Below, piece by piece: positions 58,224-64,000 of a DNA stretch of 64,000 nt. The notes under the pieces are model-generated. The model worked only from the letters and a program-made list of their open reading frames with translations, did no database searches and was not told the DNA's origin. Source of the stretch: JBBQXK01 sp052387255 (GTDB lineage: Bacteria > Pseudomonadota > Alphaproteobacteria > Rhodobacterales > Rhodobacteraceae). The position numbers and the translations under genes are program-made. Location: the NCBI GenBank assembly GCA_052387255.1, contig JBQTJI010000036.1, forward strand, positions 3,987-67,986. Reading direction: 5' to 3'. The number at the start of each line of letters is the position of its first letter. Within the stretch, counting starts at the first letter, position 1.

Positions 58224-60923
58224 ATGCTGGGTCTGGGAACGCTTGCGAAGAAGGTGTTCGGCACGCCGAACGACCGCAAGGTCAAATCGGTGCGCCCCCT
58301 GGTCGCGGCGATCAACGCGCTGGAACCACAGGTCCAGGCGCTGACCGACGAGGGCATCAAGGAACGCACCCAGGCCCTGTCGATGCGCGCGCAGGGCGGC
58401 GAAAGCCTTGATGCGCTGTTGCCCGAGGCCTTTGCCAACTGCCGCGAGGCGGCGCGCCGCGCGCTTGGCCTGCGCGCCTTCGACGTGCAGCTCAAGGGCG
58501 GCATCTTCCTGCACCAGGGCAACATCAGCGAGATGAAGACGGGCGAGGGCAAGACCCTGATGGCGACGCTGCCTGCCTATCTGAACGCGCTTGCGGGCAA
58601 GGGCGTGCATATCGTCACGGTCAACGATTACCTGGCCAAGCGCGACGCGGAATGGATGGGCAAGGTCTATGCCGCACTCGGCCTGACCACCGGCGTCGTC
58701 TATCCTTACCAGCCCGACGCGGAAAAGAAGGCCGCCTACCGCGCCGACATCACCTATGCCACGAACAACGAACTGGGCTTCGACTATCTGCGCGACAACA
58801 TGAAGGGGTCCATCGAAGAGATGAACCAGCGCGGGCATTTCTTTGCCATCGTGGACGAGGTCGACAGCATCCTGATCGACGAGGCGCGCACGCCGCTGAT
58901 CATTTCGGGCCCCAGCCAGGACCGCAGCGAGTTGTACGTCAAGGCCAACGCCGTCATCCCTGAACTGACGCCCGAGCATTTCAAGCTGGACGAAAAGACC
59001 CGCAACGTCACCTACACCGAAGACGGCAACGAGTTCATCGAGCGGCGGCTGGTCGAGGTCGGCCTTCTGCCCGAAGGGCAGTCGCTGTACGATCCCGAAA
59101 GCACCACGCTGGTCCACCACATCACCCAAGGCCTGCGCGCGCACAAGCTGTTCCACAAGGACCAGCAGTACATCGTGCGCGACGGCGAGGTGATGCTGAT
59201 CGACGAGTTCACCGGCCGCATGATGCGCGGCCGCCGCCTGTCGGACGGGCTGCACCAGGCCATCGAGGCGAAAGAGGGCGTGCAGATCCAGCCCGAGAAC
59301 GTGACGCTGGCATCGGTGACGTTCCAGAACTATTTTCGCCTGTATGACAAGCTGGCCGGCATGACCGGCACGGCAGCGACCGAGGCCGAGGAGTTCGCCG
59401 AAATCTACCGCCTGGGCGTCGTCGCGGTGCCGACGAACAAGCCAGTCATGCGCAAGGACGAACACGATCAGGTCTATCGCACCGGGCGCGAGAAATACGA
59501 GGGCATCGTCAAGGCCATCGAAGAGGCGCATGCCCTGGGCCAGCCGATGCTGGTCGGGACCACGTCCATCGAGAAGTCCGAGTTCCTGTCGGGCCTGCTC
59601 AAGAAGGCCGGGGTCACCCACAACGTCCTGAACGCCCGCCAGCACGAGCAAGAGGCACAGATCGTGGCCGACGCGGGCCGCTTTGGTGCCGTCACCATCG
59701 CCACCAACATGGCCGGTCGCGGCACCGACATCCAGCTGGGCGGCAACGTCGAGATGCTGGTGATGCAGGCCATCACCGCCGACCCCCACCTGCACCCCGA
59801 CGAGGTGCGCGCCCGGATCGAGGCCGAACACGCCGAGGAAAAGGCCCGCGTCATCGCCGCCGGGGGGCTGTATGTGCTGGGCACCGAGCGCCATGAGTCC
59901 CGCCGCATCGACAACCAGTTGCGCGGCCGCTCGGGCCGCCAGGGCGATCCGGGGCGGTCGTCGTTCTTCCTGTCGCTGGAGGATGACCTGATGCGCATCT
60001 TCGGGTCCGAACGGCTGGACCGGGTGCTGTCGACCCTGGGGATGAAGGAAGGCGAGGCCATCGTTCACCCCTGGGTCAACAAGTCCCTGGAAAAGGCGCA
60101 GGCCAAGGTCGAGGGACGCAACTTCGACATCCGCAAGCAGTTGCTGAAATTCGACGACGTGATGAACGACCAGCGCAAGGTCATCTTCGCGCAGCGCCGC
60201 GAGATCATGGAGACCGAGGACCTGTTCGAGATCACCGAGGACATGCGCCTGCAGGTCATCGACGACCTGGTGGATCTGCACCTGCCGCCCAAGTCCTACC
60301 CCGACCAGTGGGACACCGCGGGCCTGAAGGCCGCGCTGGTCGAGCGGATGGGAATGGACCTGCCGGTCGTGGCATGGGCCGCCGAGGAAGGCGTCGATCA
60401 AGAGGCCCTGCGCACCCGCATCGCCGAGGCCGCCGACAAGATGATGTCCGAGAAGACCGAAGGTTTCGGGGCCGACACGATGCGCTCGATCGAAAAGCAG
60501 GTTCTGCTGCAGACGATCGACGCGAAATGGCGCGAGCATCTGTTGCGGCTGGAACACCTTCGGTCGGTCGTGGGGTTCCGGGGCTATGCGCAGCGCGATC
60601 CGCTGAACGAATACAAGAACGAGAGTTTCGCCCTGTTCGAGACGATGCTGAACTCGCTGCGCCAGGACGTGACGCAGCGCCTGGCCCTGGTGCGCCCGCT
60701 GACCGAGGCCGAACAGCAGGCGATGATGGCGCAGTTCGTGGCCCAGAACCGCCCCGCCGCGACCCCCGCGCCGGTTCTCGCGATGGCCGGGGCCGAGGCC
60801 GCGCCGCGTCTGGCCGGGTTCGACGAGGCCGACCCCGCGACCTGGGGCAATCCGGGCCGGAACGACGACTGTCCCTGCGGTTCAGGCCAGAAGTTCAAGC
60901 ACTGCCACGGCAAACTCGCCTGA
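58224..60923 (+). CDS. secA: preprotein translocase ATPase
   Basis: SecA (899 residues), the motor of the Sec export pathway. The first nucleotide-binding domain has Walker A MKTGEGKT (about residues 104-111) and FAIVDEVDSILIDEARTP; the second domain has VGTTSIEKSE and TNMAGRGTDIQLGGNV. The helical scaffold and wing regions are all present. The C-terminal zinc-binding CPCGSGQKFKHCHGKL, which binds SecB and lipid, is intact. The ATG follows GAGGAGAAAGC. Confidence 0.97.
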   Translation: MLGLGTLAKKVFGTPNDRKVKSVRPLVAAINALEPQVQALTDEGIKERTQALSMRAQGGESLDALLPEAFANCREAARRALGLRAFDVQLKGGIFLHQGNISEMKTGEGKTLMATLPAYLNALAGKGVHIVTVNDYLAKRDAEWMGKVYAALGLTTGVVYPYQPDAEKKAAYRADITYATNNELGFDYLRDNMKGSIEEMNQRGHFFAIVDEVDSILIDEARTPLIISGPSQDRSELYVKANAVIPELTPEHFKLDEKTRNVTYTEDGNEFIERRLVEVGLLPEGQSLYDPESTTLVHHITQGLRAHKLFHKDQQYIVRDGEVMLIDEFTGRMMRGRRLSDGLHQAIEAKEGVQIQPENVTLASVTFQNYFRLYDKLAGMTGTAATEAEEFAEIYRLGVVAVPTNKPVMRKDEHDQVYRTGREKYEGIVKAIEEAHALGQPMLVGTTSIEKSEFLSGLLKKAGVTHNVLNARQHEQEAQIVADAGRFGAVTIATNMAGRGTDIQLGGNVEMLVMQAITADPHLHPDEVRARIEAEHAEEKARVIAAGGLYVLGTERHESRRIDNQLRGRSGRQGDPGRSSFFLSLEDDLMRIFGSERLDRVLSTLGMKEGEAIVHPWVNKSLEKAQAKVEGRNFDIRKQLLKFDDVMNDQRKVIFAQRREIMETEDLFEITEDMRLQVIDDLVDLHLPPKSYPDQWDTAGLKAALVERMGMDLPVVAWAAEEGVDQEALRTRIAEAADKMMSEKTEGFGADTMRSIEKQVLLQTIDAKWREHLLRLEHLRSVVGFRGYAQRDPLNEYKNESFALFETMLNSLRQDVTQRLALVRPLTEAEQQAMMAQFVAQNRPAATPAPVLAMAGAEAAPRLAGFDEADPATWGNPGRNDDCPCGSGQKFKHCHGKLA

Positions 60924-61045
60924 CGGCCATTGTGGCGGGGCCGGGGCAGGTTTGCCGCAGTTGCCGGAAACAATCCGCGTTTGCGCCACGCTGACGCCCG
61001 CTTTCCCCACGAAAACCCGAAAGGGGCAGTGGCGGGAGTCGGGAC

Positions 61046-62047
61046 ATGGACATCAAGCGCAAGATCACGCTCGGGGCGGCCACGCTGGCCGTCGCGTTCG
61101 GGGCGGGCCACCTGGTGCAGTCGGGCAAGTCGGGCAAGACGGCAACCGAGGTCGCCGATGCCGCCGAAGCCAGACCGACAGCGATCACCCCGCTGGCCGC
61201 ATCAGCCGAACCGGACAGCGGACCGCCCCCGGTGGCGGTTGCCAGCGTGGTGGCAAGGTTCCCCTCGGCATCGAACCCGCCCCCTGCCGCGCCCCTGACC
61301 GACGTGCCCCCGCCGGTTCCGGTCTCGACCGGCCCCGCCACAGCCACCGTGCCCGGCCCGGTCCAGCCGCCCGCGGCAGCCGAACAGGTCGATGCCTGCC
61401 GCGTCACGCTGGACGTGTCGGCGGGTGCGAACGGCATGCTGGACCTGACCCTTCTGTCGCCCTGCCAGCCATCGACGCGCGTGGTCCTGCGTCACGGCGG
61501 GCTTGCGGTGACGGGCCGCACCTCGGGCGGGGGCGCGCTGTTCACGGCGCTGCCGGCGATGGAACCGCTTGGCGAGGTCTCGGCCATGTTCCCCGACGGC
61601 ACCATCGCGCGGGGCGCCGCGCCGGTCGATCTGTCCGGCGTACAGCGGGTTGCGGTGCAGTGGATGGCCGACGACCGTTTCGCGCTGAACGCCTTTCAGG
61701 GCGGTGCCGCCTTTGGCGCGCCCGGCCATGTCCACGCCGGGGCCAAGGGGCAGGCCGATGCGGCGACCGGCTGGATGATGCCGCTTGGCGATGCCTCGGT
61801 CGATCTGCCGATGCTGGCCGAAGTCTACACCTGGCCGGTCGCGCCGACCGAGGTTGCCATCGACATCGAAGCCCCGGTCACCGAGGCCACCTGCGACCGC
61901 GAGCTGCTGGGCGAGACGCTGGATTCGCGCGCGGGTACGGTCACGCGCAGCGACATCACGCTGGCGATGCCCGACTGCGCCGCCGTCGGCGACTTTTTGG
62001 TGTTGAACTATCTGCGGGCCGGGATGACAACTGCCGCCGCTGAGTAG
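61046..62047 (+). CDS. conserved-looking secreted/anchored protein, function unknown
   Basis: A 333-residue protein with an N-terminal hydrophobic helix (residues 8-22), a Pro/Ala/Val-rich linker (about 40-110) and a beta-rich C-terminal domain (110-330) with four cysteines: DACRVTLD, LSPCQPS, ATCDREL and PDCAAVG, which could form two disulfide bonds. I recall similar proteins beside secA in Rhodobacterales, sometimes named 'translocase', without functional proof. It ends 17 bases before the next gene. Confidence 0.65.
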   Translation: MDIKRKITLGAATLAVAFGAGHLVQSGKSGKTATEVADAAEARPTAITPLAASAEPDSGPPPVAVASVVARFPSASNPPPAAPLTDVPPPVPVSTGPATATVPGPVQPPAAAEQVDACRVTLDVSAGANGMLDLTLLSPCQPSTRVVLRHGGLAVTGRTSGGGALFTALPAMEPLGEVSAMFPDGTIARGAAPVDLSGVQRVAVQWMADDRFALNAFQGGAAFGAPGHVHAGAKGQADAATGWMMPLGDASVDLPMLAEVYTWPVAPTEVAIDIEAPVTEATCDRELLGETLDSRAGTVTRSDITLAMPDCAAVGDFLVLNYLRAGMTTAAAE

Positions 62048-62064
62048 TTTGCGGCAGGGGGCAC

Positions 62065-63642
62065 ATGCGCGGGGTCTGGCGTGTCGCGGCACTGATGGCC
62101 CTGGTCTGGGCGGGGCAGGCCCGGTGCCAGGATGCCACGCTGACCGCCCTTGACGGCGGCCTGTCCCTGTCCGGCGATCTTGTGGGCTTCGACGGCGAAT
62201 TCTACCGGCTGGACACGGCCTATGGCGTGCTGACCGTCGATGCGGCGGGCGTGCTGTGCGAGGGCCCCGCCTGCCCCGACCTGTCGGCCCCCTTTGCCGC
62301 GATCCGCATCACCGGTGCTGCAGAACCCGCCCTGGCCCTGCTGCCGCGCCTGGTGGCTGCCTTTGCCGCCAGCCGGGGCCTGACCTACCGGCAGGACGGG
62401 GCGGCCGGGTTTGCCGCCACCATCGCCAACCCCTCGACCCGAGAGGCGCTTGGCACCTTTACCTTCGCCCCCGCCGCGCCCGCCGAGGCCATCCTGCGGG
62501 TGGACGAGGGGCGGGCGGACCTGGTCGTCGCGGCCCTGTCCGACGACGGCATGGCTGCGCGTGTCCTGGCGAACGAGGCGCTTGTGGTGCTGGTCGCCAC
62601 CGACAACCCCCTGACGCAGGTGCGGTCCACCGACCTGGCCCGCGCGCTGACCGGAGAGGTGAAGAACTGGCAGGACCTGGGCGGCCCCGACATGCCCATC
62701 GTCCTGCACGCCCTGTCGCCGGAGGTGGCGCTGCAAGGTGCGGTCGCGGCGCGGCTGGGGGGCGACATGCCCGCCGAGGTCCGCCACCCGGATGCGACGG
62801 CGCTTGCCGCCGCCGTGGCGCGCGACCCCTGGGCGCTTGCCCTGTCGGGACGCGCCGACATCGGCCCGGCCCGCGTGCTGCCCCTGACCGACAGTTGCGA
62901 CTTTCCGCTGCCTGTCACGGCGCTGACGGTCAAGGCGGGGGACTATCCGCTGTCGGTGCCGCTGTACCTGATGGCTCCGCGCCGCCGCATGCCCCTGATC
63001 ACGCGGGAGTTTCTGGAGTTTCTGGCGACCGACGCCGCGCAATCGGTCATCGCCGCCGCAGGCTACATCGACCGCCGCCCGACCCGCGCGCCGCTGACCG
63101 GGGATGGCCAGCGCCTGCTGGGGGCGATCCGCAGCGCAGGCCCCGAGGTCAGTCTGCCCGAACTGCAGCGCCTGGCCGCCGCGATGACCGGCGGGGAACG
63201 CCTGTCGCTGACCTTCCGCTTCGAGGATGGCTCGACCCAGCTTGATGCCGCGTCGCAGGACAACCTGGCGCAACTGGCCCGGCTGATCGGGGCACGGGCG
63301 TTCGACGGGTTCGCGCTGTCGCTGGCCGGGTTCTCGGACGGGTCTGGCGAGGCCGCGACGAACCTGGCCCTGTCGCGCACCCGGGCCGAGGCCGTCCGCG
63401 CCAGCCTGGCCCGCATCGCCCCCGACCTGCGCGACGACGAACTGCCGACCGTCGATGCCTTTGGCGAGGCCCTGCCCATGGCCTGCGATTCGACGCCGTC
63501 GGGCCGGCACATCAACCGGCGGGTCGAGTTGTGGCTGCACCCGCTGCCCGACTGGGACGGCCCGCCACCTGCGCCATCGGCCCTGGCGGACGAGAACACG
63601 GACCCGGCAATCGCGGCCACGCCCGAAGCCCAGACGCCCTAA
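62065..63642 (+). CDS. periplasmic-binding protein/OmpA fusion
   Basis: A 525-residue secreted protein. After a signal peptide (about residue 21), the middle (about 80-330) resembles a phosphate/PstS-type periplasmic-binding domain (VVLVATDNPLTQVRSTDLAR, LTGEVKNWQDLGGPDMPIVL, FLEFLATDAAQSVIAAAGYI). The C-terminal OmpA-like domain (about 390-505) binds peptidoglycan: FRFEDGSTQLDAASQDNLAQ, GFSDGSGEAATNLALSRTRA, NRRVELWL. The fusion ties a ligand-binding unit to the cell wall. It is 17 bases after the preceding gene, so likely same operon. Confidence 0.75.
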   Translation: MRGVWRVAALMALVWAGQARCQDATLTALDGGLSLSGDLVGFDGEFYRLDTAYGVLTVDAAGVLCEGPACPDLSAPFAAIRITGAAEPALALLPRLVAAFAASRGLTYRQDGAAGFAATIANPSTREALGTFTFAPAAPAEAILRVDEGRADLVVAALSDDGMAARVLANEALVVLVATDNPLTQVRSTDLARALTGEVKNWQDLGGPDMPIVLHALSPEVALQGAVAARLGGDMPAEVRHPDATALAAAVARDPWALALSGRADIGPARVLPLTDSCDFPLPVTALTVKAGDYPLSVPLYLMAPRRRMPLITREFLEFLATDAAQSVIAAAGYIDRRPTRAPLTGDGQRLLGAIRSAGPEVSLPELQRLAAAMTGGERLSLTFRFEDGSTQLDAASQDNLAQLARLIGARAFDGFALSLAGFSDGSGEAATNLALSRTRAEAVRASLARIAPDLRDDELPTVDAFGEALPMACDSTPSGRHINRRVELWLHPLPDWDGPPPAPSALADENTDPAIAATPEAQTP

Positions 63643-63950
63643 GCAGGGCACCGCCGTAGCAGTGACGCAGGGGCCGACACTTCCGCGCGAACTACTCGCC
63701 GAGAACCGATTTCTTCAAAGAGATCGGATCGGAATTTTCGATAATCCCGGTGCCCGGCCTGCGCCGTGGTTCCTTGCAGGGTTACCCCGCCTAGAGCGGG
63801 TTTCGACCAATGTGATTCACTCCTGCGCCATCCGCCCCGGTCGTCCCGGCGAAGGCCGGGACCTCGATGGGTTGAGCGCAGACCATCGGGGTCCCCGCCT
63901 TCGCCGGGCCGACCCGGGCGGGGGGTGAACCCGGAGTAAAGCGGCAGGGT
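63643..63950. other. gene-free end region with an intergenic inverted repeat
   Basis: No coding frame supported. A pair of inverted arms (left about 63839-63870, right about 63882-63913) share the sequence CCCGGCGAAGGC and CGATGG around a 12-base centre. This resembles a family of GC-rich intergenic palindromes seen in alphaproteobacteria. Confidence 0.65.
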
Positions 63951-64000
63951 CTAGAGAAACCCATCCGCCCGGAAACTGATCTCGCGCCCCATTCCCACGA
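63951..64000 (-). CDS. 3' end of an unidentified gene, cut by the window edge
   Basis: On the minus strand the frame ending with TAG (63951-63953) reads MGREISFRADGFL before the stop and is open to the edge. The residues look protein-like but are too few to name a family. The gene starts outside the window. Confidence 0.35.
   Translation of the reverse strand, partial: VGMGREISFRADGFL

Noticed and set aside
58182..60557. 791-residue minus-strand frame opposite secA
   Set aside because: Shadow of secA; no motif and it covers the secA ribosome-binding site.

Overview
The window is 64 kb of high-GC DNA from an alphaproteobacterium, most likely Rhodobacterales (Rhodobacteraceae/Paracoccaceae). 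The evidence is a membrane-anchored cytochrome cy, a pheA with the alphaproteobacterial ACT motif, DUF1244, DUF2794 and FYDLN-acid proteins, a Hint-domain protein, several RTX calcium-binding proteins and GC-rich intergenic hairpin repeats. No replication origin, rRNA operon or CRISPR array of the chromosome is present.

Layout. 1-10 kb: nudC (cut by the edge), an SRPBCC protein, pheA, cytochrome cy, then a yejABEF-type peptide ABC transporter operon whose last gene is a glycosyltransferase. 10-22.9 kb: YcaQ-like DNA glycosylase, rlmN, IalB-like protein, asparaginase-II family protein, DUF2794 protein, cupin, P1 peptidase, moaE-moaD-pgsA-smpB, Hint protein, DMT exporter, GntR regulator, YgjP-like metallopeptidase, FYDLN protein and tRNA-Ala(GGC). 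22.9-37.47 kb: an integrated mobile element. 37.5-64 kb: VOC and DUF1244 proteins, three RTX-type secreted proteins, N-formylglutamate amidohydrolase, pyruvate kinase, rpmI-rplT-pheS region, the rimP-nusA-ylxR-infB operon, mutT, argJ, a parvulin-type foldase, secA, and a PBP-OmpA fusion protein.

The striking part is the 14.5-kb element in the tRNA-Ala gene. A 19-bp core repeat (22898-22916 and 37424-37442) bounds it. One leftward block of about 10 kb encodes a tyrosine integrase, an AlpA/Xis-like HTH protein, a primase-helicase, five unknown proteins, a terminase small subunit and a terminase large subunit split at its domain boundary into two ATGA-coupled genes. No portal, capsid, tail or lysis gene is recognisable. 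Just downstream of the primase gene lies an origin-like region: a 152-bp nested palindrome and four exact copies of a 10-bp iteron. This layout resembles a phage satellite (PICI/P4-like strategy) more than a prophage. A rightward block at the tRNA end carries three ATGA-coupled genes (the first perhaps a sliding-clamp-like protein), a UvrD-family helicase and two small coupled genes; it is a candidate accessory or anti-phage cassette. Integration appears to have exchanged the T-arm of the host tRNA with compensatory changes.

Gene starts were chosen from ribosome-binding sites, family length and overlap with neighbours. Function calls rest on motif recognition by eye, with no database search.
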